Assembly: GCA_028276365.1 (NCBI GenBank)
Contig: JAPYWL010000019.1
Span: 1-18,573 of the forward strand
Length of the DNA stretch: 18,573 bases
Direction: 5' to 3'
DNA from: Deltaproteobacteria bacterium
GTDB taxonomy: Bacteria; DRYD01
Position numbers and translations under genes: made by a program. This document shows positions 1 to 7,363 of the stretch, piece by piece. The notes beneath the pieces are model-generated. The model had not been told where the DNA came from. It ran no database searches and worked only from the letters and a program-made list of their open reading frames with translations. Every line of letters begins with the position of its first letter. Positions within the stretch are counted from its first letter, which is position 1.

Positions 1-5
1 AAAAA

Positions 6-77
6 GGGGCTGTAGCTCAGTGGGAGAGCGTCTGCTTGGCGTGCAGAAGGTCGGGGGTTCAAGTCCCCTCAGCTCCA
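6..77 (+). tRNA. tRNA-Ala (anticodon GGC)
   Basis: A complete cloverleaf can be folded by eye. The acceptor stem GGGGCTG pairs with CAGCTCC, with one G-T pair. The D arm is GCTC...GAGC, the anticodon stem TCTGC/GCAGA, and the seven-base loop TTGGCGT places anticodon GGC at 38-40. The T arm is GGGGG-TTCAAGT-CCCCT, with one G-T pair. The discriminator base is A77. The 3' CCA is not encoded, because ATC follows A77, so it would have to be added after transcription. It is by far the most GC-rich stretch nearby, as expected for a structural RNA in an AT-rich genome. Confidence 0.97.
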
Positions 78-103
78 ATCCTATCCCAATTTAAATAATT
101 AAA

Positions 104-844
104 ATGAATACAAAGAATATAAAAAAATTTCAAAATATAAAAAAAATCCTTAAAACCCTTTTAATTTTTACTATCCTTTTTAATATCCTAATTAACTTCT
201 CCTTTTCAATAAATCATAATAACTTAATAAATCATAATAACCTAAAAATTAATTCAATTAAATTTAACTTAGAAAATATTAATATAGAAAATAATCAAAT
301 AACTAATTTTCAACCTTCTATTATTTTTAAATTAAAAAACAACACCCCTAATTTCTCTAATTTTAATTATCCTAACTATAATAGCTTTTTAATATCTAAT
401 CAAAATCTTTTAAATAAAATATTATCATATAAATACGAAAACACATTTATAAATAATTATCAAATAAATTTATTCCCTATATTTTATAAAAATATGAACA
501 ATCTTGATACTGGATTTTATATTTTAAAACCATCAATAAATCCATTTAATAACTCAACAACATTATTAAATCCATATTTAGAATTTAATTACAATAAATC
601 AATTAACTATTTAACAAACATACAAACTAATAATTTTATACAAAATAATAATATTTTAAATAATTATAATCTTAATTATTTTATAAGTTTTAAAGAAGTT
701 TCAATAAAACTAAATAAAAAAAATACTATTAATACGACTTTAACTATAAGTACAAGTATTAATCTAAATAATATAGAAAATCTAAATAATCAAAACAATA
801 ATCTAATAAATAATTCCAATATAAGATTAACAATTAAATTTTAA
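104..844 (+). CDS. Asn-rich exported protein of unknown function
   Basis: I do not recognise this 246-residue protein. Residues 1-17 are lysine-rich, followed by a hydrophobic stretch to about residue 35 that looks like a signal peptide or N-terminal anchor, so export is inferred. The rest has extreme composition: about 67 of 246 residues are Asn, with almost no Gly, Val, Asp or Arg and no Ala, Cys or Trp that I can find. Residues 36-47 contain a duplicated INHNNL unit. The chain ends with alternating hydrophobic residues and a terminal Phe (RLTIKF), which resembles a last outer-membrane beta strand, but that is only suggestive. No good Shine-Dalgarno site precedes the ATG. An open frame this long is unlikely by chance in such AT-rich DNA, which is the main reason for believing it is a gene. 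Confidence 0.65.
   Translation: MNTKNIKKFQNIKKILKTLLIFTILFNILINFSFSINHNNLINHNNLKINSIKFNLENINIENNQITNFQPSIIFKLKNNTPNFSNFNYPNYNSFLISNQNLLNKILSYKYENTFINNYQINLFPIFYKNMNNLDTGFYILKPSINPFNNSTTLLNPYLEFNYNKSINYLTNIQTNNFIQNNNILNNYNLNYFISFKEVSIKLNKKNTINTTLTISTSINLNNIENLNNQNNNLINNSNIRLTIKF
209..244 (+). repeat. Two-copy 18-bp tandem repeat inside the Asn-rich gene
   Basis: Positions 209-226 and 227-244 are near-identical 18-mers (ATAAATCATAATAACYTA), differing at one base. They encode the duplicated INHNNL hexapeptide just after the signal-like segment. The repeat is in frame and adds six residues, consistent with slippage expanding the Asn-rich region. Confidence 0.85.
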
Positions 845-902
845 TCCCAAAAAATCTATAAAAGAAAAATCAGAAAATCATAATCAAAACTATATCTAAA
901 AA

Positions 903-1838
903 ATGGATTTTAAAAAATTGTCATTAGCTTTAGTTATTTCATCCTTAATAGAATTTTTTATATTATTTTTAATATTTTACTTTGATTATAATATCTATAA
1001 GCTTTATAAAGAAGGAAGAAAATTAACTTTACGAAATTTAAATTACTACATATCAAAGCAAAATCCTAAAATAGTTATACTAAATCTAAGGGATTACATA
1101 AATTACAAAGGAAAATTAAATAAAAATTTACTAAACAAAATAGTACCGGTCCTAAAGGAATGGATACTAACAAAAGATGCCTATTTTTTAGCTAATTCTA
1201 TAATAGATAAAGACAATAGAGCTCAACACTTAAGATTATCTAAATTAAGTCAAGATCCATATATAAGATACATTGCTAATACTTATTATTATGTTTTAGT
1301 ATCTAAAGAATTTTCAGAAGCATTAGGTAGTAGCTATCAAGATTTAAAAAACAAAATCCCTCAATCCTATAAATGGATAATAGAAATAATAGAAAAACCA
1401 ATTCTAAACGCTGCCAAAACATACTTAATTAATAAATTAAAAGAAACAGCAATAAATTCTCAAGATGATATATCAAAAAGTTTATCATTATCAGTATTAA
1501 TATCTGTTTTTAAATATTATGATGAAAACTTTTATATTAATTTTTTAAATACCAATACTCCTGTACTCTTTGTAATATCCACTATAGGATTATCTCAAAC
1601 AGGAGAATATCTAAATACTAAGCAAGAATACTTAAAAAATTTTGAAAAATATATATATTTTATCAATAACAAAGAGGATTTATATAAATACTATAGCATT
1701 TTTTTAATTTTAGTTTTTACAGATAAAAATAAAGCTATAAATTTATATAAAAATTACTTAGATTTTGATATTTTAAAAGAACCAAAAGATATAACTATTT
1801 CATTAGTAATGCTAAATTATCTTTATTCTTTAAAATAG
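903..1838 (+). CDS. Membrane-anchored helical protein of unknown function
   Basis: A 311-residue protein with one strong hydrophobic segment at about residues 8-28 (LALVISSLIEFFILFLIFY) and no cleavage motif, so it is probably an N-terminal anchor. The remainder (about 35-311) reads as a series of amphipathic helices rich in Lys, Asn, Tyr and Leu, possibly a solenoid fold. I see no catalytic motif and cannot name a family. It follows the Asn-rich exported gene by 58 bp on the same strand, and the two could share a transcript. It lacks a convincing ribosome binding site. It converges on hutU with only 32 bp between the two stop codons, and that gap shows no GC-rich terminator. Confidence 0.75.
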   Translation: MDFKKLSLALVISSLIEFFILFLIFYFDYNIYKLYKEGRKLTLRNLNYYISKQNPKIVILNLRDYINYKGKLNKNLLNKIVPVLKEWILTKDAYFLANSIIDKDNRAQHLRLSKLSQDPYIRYIANTYYYVLVSKEFSEALGSSYQDLKNKIPQSYKWIIEIIEKPILNAAKTYLINKLKETAINSQDDISKSLSLSVLISVFKYYDENFYINFLNTNTPVLFVISTIGLSQTGEYLNTKQEYLKNFEKYIYFINNKEDLYKYYSIFLILVFTDKNKAINLYKNYLDFDILKEPKDITISLVMLNYLYSLK

Positions 1839-1870
1839 TATATTTCTTAAATAGTAATTTATATTAAATT

Positions 1871-3511
1871 TTATTCAATCCAGTTAATATTTTTTTGTTT
1901 AGCAGTTTGCTTAGCTATAGGATAACCAGCATCAGCGTGCCTAATAACACCAATACCTGGATCATTAGTTAAAACCCTTTCTAATTTTTCATAAGTTAAT
2001 TTTTTTCCATCAGCAACTATTACAACCCCTGCGTGAATAGAATTCCCAATCCCTACTCCTCCACCATGATGAACAGATACCCAAGATGCTCCAGATGCAG
2101 TATTAAGTAAAGCATTTAATATAGGCCAATCAGCTATAGCATCTGAACCATCTAACATTCCTTCAGTTTCCCTATAAGGAGAAGCAACAGAACCTGTATC
2201 CAAATGATCTCTACCTATTACAATAGGAGCTTTAAGAACACCTTTTTCCACTAAATAATTAAAATATAATCCAGCTTTATCTCTTTCTTGATATCCTAAC
2301 CAAGAAATTCTAGCAGGTAATCCCTGGAATTTTATATAACTTTGAGCTTTATTTATCCAGTTAACTAATTTAGGGTTATCAGAAAATAGCTTTAATATAG
2401 CATTATCAGTTTCATAAATATCTTTAGGATCACCTGAAAGAGCAACCCATCTAAAAGGTCCTTTACCTTCAGAAAATAGATCCCTAATATACAGTTTAAC
2501 AAACCCTTCAAATTCAAAAGCATCTTTATATCCTGCTTTATAAGCTTGCCCCCTTATGTTATTACCATAATCAAAAACAATAGCTCCTTTTCTCTTAAAT
2601 TCTACCATTGCTTGACAATGTTTTACTATTGTTTCAAAGCTTCTCTTAATATATTCTTGGGGATTTTCTTTTCTTAATTTCAAAGCTTGTTCAAAATCCA
2701 TTTCAGGAACATAACCATTAAGTTCATCATGTGCTGAAGTTTGATCTGTAACAACATCCGGAATAATATCATTTTTAAGCATATAAGTATATAAGGTAGC
2801 AGCATTAACAGGTACCGCAATAGAAATAGCTTTACCTTCTTTCTTATACTCTAAGGCTGTTTTAATAGCTTGATCCATATCGTCTATTACCATATCCAAA
2901 TATCCTGTTTCTATTCTTCTTTGTATTCTCTTTTTATCCACTTCAGCTATTAAAGCTACTCCTTCATTAAATTTAATAGCTAAGGGTTGAGCTCCTCCCA
3001 TTCCTCCTAACCCAGCAGTTAAAACTAATTTATGCTTTAAATTAGAATTAAAATGTTTTTCAGCTAAAGTAGCAAAAGTTTCATAAGTACCTTGAATAAT
3101 CCCCTGAGTACCTATATATATCCAGCTACCAGCAGTCATTTGCCCATACATTATTAATCCTTTAGCTTCCAATTCTCTAAAATATTCCCAAGTAGCCCAC
3201 TTAGGTACTAACATTGAATTAACTATTAAAACCCTTGGAGATAATTCAAAAGTTTTAAATACAGCAACAGGCTTGCCCGATTGTATTAATAAAGTTTCAT
3301 CATTTTTAAGTTTAGTGAGAGCTTGTATTATTTTATAATAAGCGTCCCAATTCCTAGCTGCTTTTCCATTACCACCATATACTATTAACTCACTTGGATT
3401 CTCCGCTACTTCATTATCTAAGTTATTCATAAGCATTCTCATAGCAGCTTCCTGTGGCCAATCTAAACACGTTAGCTTATTACCTCTTGGAGCTTTTATA
3501 ACTACTTTCAT
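1871..3511 (-). CDS. hutU: Urocanate hydratase (urocanase)
   Basis: Urocanase converts urocanate to 4-imidazolone-5-propionate, the second step of histidine degradation to glutamate, using tightly bound NAD+ in the cytosol. The 546-residue length fits the family (about 550). Diagnostic blocks are [11 protein letters not shown] near residue 45, the NAD-binding loop GLGGMGGAQ at 167-175, [30 protein letters not shown], and [17 protein letters not shown] near the C terminus. In the segment [10 protein letters not shown] residue 403 is Ser (codon TCT). The families I know have Cys there, corresponding to the active-site Cys410 of Pseudomonas putida numbering. The start is supported by GGAGGTG at about 3518-3524. 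No hutH, hutI or hutG is in the window. Confidence 0.97.
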   Translation of the reverse strand: MKVVIKAPRGNKLTCLDWPQEAAMRMLMNNLDNEVAENPSELIVYGGNGKAARNWDAYYKIIQALTKLKNDETLLIQSGKPVAVFKTFELSPRVLIVNSMLVPKWATWEYFRELEAKGLIMYGQMTAGSWIYIGTQGIIQGTYETFATLAEKHFNSNLKHKLVLTAGLGGMGGAQPLAIKFNEGVALIAEVDKKRIQRRIETGYLDMVIDDMDQAIKTALEYKKEGKAISIAVPVNAATLYTYMLKNDIIPDVVTDQTSAHDELNGYVPEMDFEQALKLRKENPQEYIKRSFETIVKHCQAMVEFKRKGAIVFDYGNNIRGQAYKAGYKDAFEFEGFVKLYIRDLFSEGKGPFRWVALSGDPKDIYETDNAILKLFSDNPKLVNWINKAQSYIKFQGLPARISWLGYQERDKAGLYFNYLVEKGVLKAPIVIGRDHLDTGSVASPYRETEGMLDGSDAIADWPILNALLNTASGASWVSVHHGGGVGIGNSIHAGVVIVADGKKLTYEKLERVLTNDPGIGVIRHADAGYPIAKQTAKQKNINWIE

Positions 3512-3558
3512 TCATTTTCACCTCCACATCACTCTTCAGCCCCTTTCTATTTCTTAAT

Positions 3559-3588
3559 ATTGTACCTTAACATTATTTTATTCTACAA
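3559..3588 (-). promoter_or_regulatory. Possible sigma-70 promoter of hutU
   Basis: Read on the minus strand, TTGTAG (3583-3588) and TACAAT (3559-3564) are separated by 18 bases, about 50 bases upstream of the hutU start. The -10 match is good and the -35 match is partial. The surrounding AT-richness makes chance matches common. The same 162-bp divergent gap also holds a TATAAT at 3615-3620 on the plus strand facing the next gene, but without a clear -35 box. Confidence 0.35.
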
Positions 3589-3673
3589 AGGAAATTTTTT
3601 TCTTTTTTCTAATTTATAATTATGAAACTTTTAATAAATAAATTAAATAAATACAAATAGCGGAGGTAAAAAA

Positions 3674-4162
3674 ATGGAAAATCAAATAGAAAACCAAAAT
3701 AATAACCAAAATAAAGGAACCTCTATAGTTGAACATTTTTCTAATATCTTAAATTATTTAGTAAATTCATATAATGCTTTAAACAAAGAACAAGATGAAT
3801 CTAAAAAAAATGAAATCATCAATAAACTAAATGAATTAAAAGAATATATACAAACTGATATAGAACAAATAAATGATATGCTAAATAGCTCATTAGAAAA
3901 AAAAGAAGAAGATCTAAATAATCCTAATTTATCCCAAGATGTAAGAGATTTCTTGATATCAATGCATGATGCTATGATTGATATCCATAATCATTTCCTA
4001 AGTATAGCAGAATCCTTTATTGAATTTATAGATACCTTAAATCCAGAAATTCTAAATAACATAAAAGATTCAATAAATAACGGTGTAATAAAGTTAGATG
4101 AATTCAATGAAATAAATAAACAACTAAAAGAACTATTAGAAAAACAAGAATTTAATGCTTAA
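3674..4162 (+). CDS. Small acidic helical protein of unknown function
   Basis: A 162-residue soluble protein with no signal peptide or membrane segment. It starts with an Asn/Gln-rich tail (residues 1-15) and is otherwise almost entirely helix-forming, rich in Glu, Asp, Asn, Lys and Leu. Heptad-like spacing of Leu and Ile near residues 50-80 and 140-158 suggests coiled coil or helical bundle structure. The start is well supported by CGGAGGT at 3661-3667, seven bases before the ATG, one of the best ribosome binding sites in the window, so it may be well expressed. It is transcribed away from hutU and toward the ATPase/nuclease gene 42 bp downstream. I cannot assign a family. The adjacency could mean an accessory partner of that ATPase, but copy B of the ATPase has no such neighbour. 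Confidence 0.8.
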   Translation: MENQIENQNNNQNKGTSIVEHFSNILNYLVNSYNALNKEQDESKKNEIINKLNELKEYIQTDIEQINDMLNSSLEKKEEDLNNPNLSQDVRDFLISMHDAMIDIHNHFLSIAESFIEFIDTLNPEILNNIKDSINNGVIKLDEFNEINKQLKELLEKQEFNA

Positions 4163-4190
4163 AAATAAAATTTAATTAAATTTTTTATTT
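4162..4190 (+). terminator. AT-only inverted repeat, possible weak terminator
   Basis: Immediately after the stop of the acidic protein, an AT-only palindrome is centred on TTAATTAA. Its left arm AAAATAAAATTTAA mirrors TTAAATTTTTTATTT on the right, which ends in T-rich sequence. It could form a hairpin in RNA, but with no G-C pairs it would be weak. It may partly separate this gene from the ATPase gene. Confidence 0.3.
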
Positions 4191-4204
4191 AATTTTAGCT
4201 AAAA

Positions 4205-5731
4205 ATGAAAAAATTACCGATAGGAATAAGTGATTTTAAAGAATTAATTAATGGAAATTACATATATGTAGATAAAACAGAGTATATATATAAGTTAATA
4301 AATAGTGGAAAATATTATTTTTTAAGTCGTCCTAGACGCTTTGGTAAATCTTTGTTAATCTCTACTATTAGATATCTTTTTGAAGGTCAAAAAGAATTAT
4401 TTAAAAACTTATATATCCAAGATAAATGGAATTGGGAAGAAATTTATCCAGTAATAAGAATAGATTTTGCCAAAACCCAAGTAAAAAATGAAGAAGAATT
4501 ACAAATGGAGTTAAAAGCTACAATAATAGAAACCGGAAGAAAATATGATTATGAATATAATCAAGAATATACAATAAATAGGAATTTAGAAAAATTAATA
4601 GAGAGGGTAAATGAGTTAAGTAAGAAGCAGGCGGTAATATTAATAGATGAATATGATAAGCCAATATTGGATAATATAGAGAAGAAGGAAGAAGTAGAAA
4701 GGATAAGAGAAGTATTAAAGGGATTTTATACAACATTAAAAGGATTAGATGAATATATCAAATTTGTCTTAATAACAGGGGTAAGTAAATTTTCTAAAGT
4801 ATCTTTATTTAGTGGGTTAAATCAGTTAGAAGATATCTCATTAAATAAAGATTTTGGTAATATCTGTGGTTATACTCAACAAGAACTAGAATTCTATTTT
4901 AAAGAATATTTACAAGGTCTAAATTTAGATGAAATTAAAGAATGGTATAATGGATATTACTTTTTACAAGATACACTTTATAATCCTTTTGATATCTTAT
5001 TATATTTAAAAAATAGGGAATTTAGGAGTTATTGGTATAAAACAGGTACACCAACTTTTCTAATAAAACTAATAAAAAAACAAAAATATGATATAACTAA
5101 ATTAGATAATATTATACTAAGGGAAAACATCTTAGAAAAATTTGATATAGAGGAAATCAAAATAGAAGCTCTAATGTTTCAAACTGGGTATTTAACAATT
5201 AAAGAAGTTTATCAAAAAGAGTATGGTCAAGAATATAAACTCGGCTTCCCTAATAAAGAAGTTAAAATCTCATTTAATGAAAACATCTTAGAATTTACCA
5301 TAAAAGAAGAGGTAAGATATAAACTGGTAGATGAAATAATAACAATATTAAAAAAAGAAGAGATAAAAAAATTAAAAGAAAAACTGGAAATATTAATAAG
5401 TAATATAAGTTATATGTATCTTAAAGAAGAAGCAAGCTATGTATTAGCTGTTTTTGTTTTGTTTTATTCATCAGGCTTAAATGTTATAACAGAAGACAAT
5501 ACATCAAAAGGAAGAATAGATTTAACAATTACAGTTAATAATTCCATAGTTTATATCCTTGAATTTAAAGTAATTCAAAATTCTAAAGAAAAAGGTAATG
5601 CTATAAAGCAAATATTGGAAAAAGAATATTATAAAAAATATTTAAATTATGATAAGGTCTATATAGTAGGGATAGAGCTAAATAAAACTAAAAAGCAAAT
5701 TGTTAATTTTGAATATCAACAAGTTAAATAA
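4205..5731 (+). CDS. AAA-ATPase / PD-(D/E)XK nuclease-family protein, copy A
   Basis: A 508-residue protein of the group that joins an AAA-ATPase-like domain (PF09820 type) to a C-terminal PD-(D/E)XK domain (PF08011 type). The N terminus (PIGISDFKELI...YVDKT) is typical. The P-loop is SRPRRFGKS at 41-49, with Lys48 and Ser49 expected to bind nucleotide. The Walker B-like strand VILIDEYDKP lies at 144-153. The nuclease-fold signature is GRID (436-439) followed by EFK (453-455), giving the D...ExK set. Cellular function is not established for the family, which is often present in many copies per genome. There is no clear ribosome binding site. It is a close paralog of the gene at 14964-16490, which has the opposite orientation. 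The CRISPR array begins 80 bp after its stop. Confidence 0.92.
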   Translation: MKKLPIGISDFKELINGNYIYVDKTEYIYKLINSGKYYFLSRPRRFGKSLLISTIRYLFEGQKELFKNLYIQDKWNWEEIYPVIRIDFAKTQVKNEEELQMELKATIIETGRKYDYEYNQEYTINRNLEKLIERVNELSKKQAVILIDEYDKPILDNIEKKEEVERIREVLKGFYTTLKGLDEYIKFVLITGVSKFSKVSLFSGLNQLEDISLNKDFGNICGYTQQELEFYFKEYLQGLNLDEIKEWYNGYYFLQDTLYNPFDILLYLKNREFRSYWYKTGTPTFLIKLIKKQKYDITKLDNIILRENILEKFDIEEIKIEALMFQTGYLTIKEVYQKEYGQEYKLGFPNKEVKISFNENILEFTIKEEVRYKLVDEIITILKKEEIKKLKEKLEILISNISYMYLKEEASYVLAVFVLFYSSGLNVITEDNTSKGRIDLTITVNNSIVYILEFKVIQNSKEKGNAIKQILEKEYYKKYLNYDKVYIVGIELNKTKKQIVNFEYQQVK

Positions 5732-5810
5732 AGAAACAAAAAAAATATTTAAAGTATTAAACTCCAAATTTAGTAAATGATGCAAAACATATAGATACAA
5801 TCGGTACATA
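5732..5810 (+). promoter_or_regulatory. Possible CRISPR leader
   Basis: These 79 AT-rich bases lie between the stop of ATPase copy A and the first, best-preserved CRISPR repeat. Since the repeat handle (ATTGAAAGT) and the decay gradient both place the leader on this side, this is where it should be. About the first 30 bases resemble the sequence after the stop of ATPase copy B (TAAATAAAGAAA...ATATTTAA), so that part may belong to the duplicated ATPase segment. No distinct promoter box stands out. Confidence 0.35.
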
Positions 5811-6166
5811 GTTTAGCTTACCCATAGGGGAATTGAAAGTATTTAATATTGGCCTAAATTCGTAGTATTTTGTTTTGTTTAGCTTACCCATAGGGGAATT
5901 GAAAGTTATTAACTCTTTTTTGTGAATAAGTAGTTAGTCTAAGTTTAGCTTATCCATAAGGGAATTGAAAGTAATTATTTGCTTTTTTATCTATTTCAAA
6001 TAGTTTTCTGCTTAGCTTACCCTTAATAGAATTGAAAGTAAAGAGATAAGGTAAGTATAGATAAGAAATAAGTGTAGATTACCTCCAGAAAATTCAAAGT
6101 TGATATAAAACAAAAAAAATAAAAAACTTACTCTTTCTTTAGCTTACCCACAGAGGATTTGAAAGT
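5811..6166 (+). CRISPR. Small six-repeat CRISPR array, decaying rightward
   Basis: Six units of about 30 bases begin at 5811, 5877, 5943, 6010, 6072 and 6137. The intact unit begins GTTTAGCTTACCC, has a short CCC-AT-A-GGG dyad and ends GGAATTGAAAGT. The ATTGAAA-type end matches repeats of type I-B and type III systems, where it forms the 5' handle of the crRNA, so transcription on the plus strand is inferred. Spacers are 5841-5876 (36), 5907-5942 (36), 5973-6009 (37), about 6040-6071 (32) and 6101-6136 (36). Repeats 1 and 2 are identical and repeat 3 differs at two positions. Repeats 4-6 carry more changes and repeat 5 is badly degraded (28-29 bases). This is the usual leader-distal decay. 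The last base of repeat 6 is within the ilvE stop codon. No cas gene is present in the window, so activity would depend on proteins encoded elsewhere. Confidence 0.88.
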
Positions 6167-7062
6167 TATTTAACTGTTTCTTCATCATAAACAGGAGTAG
6201 ACCAAAATGAAACATATTTTGGGAAATATTCCCTTATCTTAGTAGTGATATCTCCTGGGCAATATCTTACCTTTTTTCCGTTAATCTCACTAACTGGGAT
6301 AATTTCTGCTCCCGTACCCGTTAAAAACACCTCATCAGCATTAATTAAATCTTTTATATCTATTATATCTTCTTTTACTTTTATATTTAGTTCCCTACAG
6401 ATATCAATTACACTTGCTCTGGTAATACCTTCAAGAATCCCCACATAAGGAGGAGGTGTAATAACTACATCATTTTTTACAATAAATATATTATCAGCAG
6501 TACATTCAGTTATATACCCTTGAGAATTAAGCATAACCGCTTCTTGACAATTACTATAATTTGCTTCTATTTTTGCTAATATATTATTTAAGTAATTAAG
6601 TGATTTAATTCTAGGGGATAATATATCAGCAGAAGGTCTTCTAAAAGATGAGATAATAACTTTTAAACCTTTTTCATAATATTCTTTTGGATAAAGCTGA
6701 ATTTTATCAACTATAATAACTACCGTAGGTTTTGAACATTTTCTAGGATCTAAACCTAAATCCCCTACTCCCCTACTAACTACTAACCTAATATAAGCAT
6801 TTTCCCAATTCTCTTCCTCTAAATTGATTCTCACCACCTCTTTAACAATACCTTTTAATTCCTGGTAATCATAAGGTATATTTAAATCAATAACATTAGC
6901 AGAATAATACAATCTCTCTAAGTGTTCATTTAATTTAAAAATTTTTTTATTATAAACCCTAATTCCCTCAAAAACACCATCACCATAAAGGAATCCGTGA
7001 TCCCATACAGATATTTTTGCTTCTTCTTTTGGATATAATTTCCCATCTATAAAAACCTTCAT
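6166..7062 (-). CDS. ilvE: Branched-chain amino acid aminotransferase (class IV, PLP)
   Basis: This 298-residue cytosolic enzyme carries out the last step of valine, leucine and isoleucine synthesis, or the first of their breakdown: reversible transamination with 2-oxoglutarate and glutamate. The family start is clear (FIDGKLYPKEEAKISVWDHG, then YGDGVFEGIRVYN). The PLP lysine is Lys153 in RIKSLNYLNNILAKIEA. The later block GYITECTADNIFIVK is more typical of branched-chain than of D-amino acid aminotransferases, though the class IV subfamilies are hard to separate by eye. The ribosome binding site GGAAGGAG lies about 10-15 bases before the ATG. Its stop codon abuts the last CRISPR repeat. It lies downstream of hemB with a 301-bp gap, so it probably has its own promoter. 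Confidence 0.93.
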   Translation of the reverse strand: MKVFIDGKLYPKEEAKISVWDHGFLYGDGVFEGIRVYNKKIFKLNEHLERLYYSANVIDLNIPYDYQELKGIVKEVVRINLEEENWENAYIRLVVSRGVGDLGLDPRKCSKPTVVIIVDKIQLYPKEYYEKGLKVIISSFRRPSADILSPRIKSLNYLNNILAKIEANYSNCQEAVMLNSQGYITECTADNIFIVKNDVVITPPPYVGILEGITRASVIDICRELNIKVKEDIIDIKDLINADEVFLTGTGAEIIPVSEINGKKVRYCPGDITTKIREYFPKYVSFWSTPVYDEETVK

Positions 7063-7317
7063 AAAATCTAACTCCTTCCTTTATTTTTAATTAATAAATT
7101 TTTAGCTTAAAACCTATTCATTTATACTTACATTTATTTTTCATTTATTTTTACAATATAAATATTATATAAAGCTTTTTAAAAACCTTTATATGAAAAG
7201 TAGAAAAATTAGCCTATTTCACATTAACAGTTTTTTATTAAAAATTTATATGAAGGATTTTTTATCTTTTTACCTAATTCTTAATTCTTATATTGGAGTA
7301 AATATACATCTTCCTTA
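7063..7317. other. Intergenic stretch upstream of ilvE
   Basis: Together with the repeat at 7318-7363 this makes a gap of 301 bases between ilvE and hemB. It is AT-rich with no open frame of interest. ATTATA at 7164-7169, TATAAT on the minus strand, could be an ilvE -10 box, but I see no convincing -35. A half match to the CRISPR repeat (TTTAGCTTAAAACCTATTC) occurs near 7101-7119 and may be chance. Confidence 0.4.
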
Positions 7318-7363
7318 GTTTAGCTTAACCCATAGGGGAATTAAAAGAAGGGGGATTGAAAGT
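7318..7363 (+). repeat. Orphan CRISPR-type repeat with duplicated 3' half
   Basis: GTTTAGCTTAACCCATAGG begins a unit at 7318-7347 that matches the array consensus closely, with one inserted A and ATTAAAAG in place of ATTGAAAG. It is followed at once by 7348-7363 (AAGGGGGATTGAAAGT), a second copy of the 3' half carrying the proper ATTGAAAGT end. The orientation is the same as the array 1.15 kb to the left, and ilvE lies between them. It ends exactly one base before the hemB stop codon (7364-7366). There is no further repeat at array spacing on either side. Confidence 0.85.

Noticed and set aside
4518-4736. Minus-strand open frame of 72 codons opposite the ATPase copy A gene.
   Set aside because: It lies wholly inside a well-supported gene, has Leu/Ile/Tyr-rich antisense composition and no family features.
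6245-6448. Plus-strand open frame of 67 codons opposite ilvE.
   Set aside because: It is antisense to a conserved enzyme region with no ribosome binding site; a shadow frame.
6166-7062. D-amino acid aminotransferase as an alternative call for ilvE.
   Set aside because: The RIKSLNYLNNILAKIEA and ECTADNIF blocks fit branched-chain enzymes better, though subfamily remains a by-eye judgement.
7101-7119. Half match to the CRISPR repeat (TTTAGCTTAAAACCTATTC) upstream of ilvE.
   Set aside because: It has no ATTGAAA end, does not fit array spacing, and such AT-rich matches are expected by chance.
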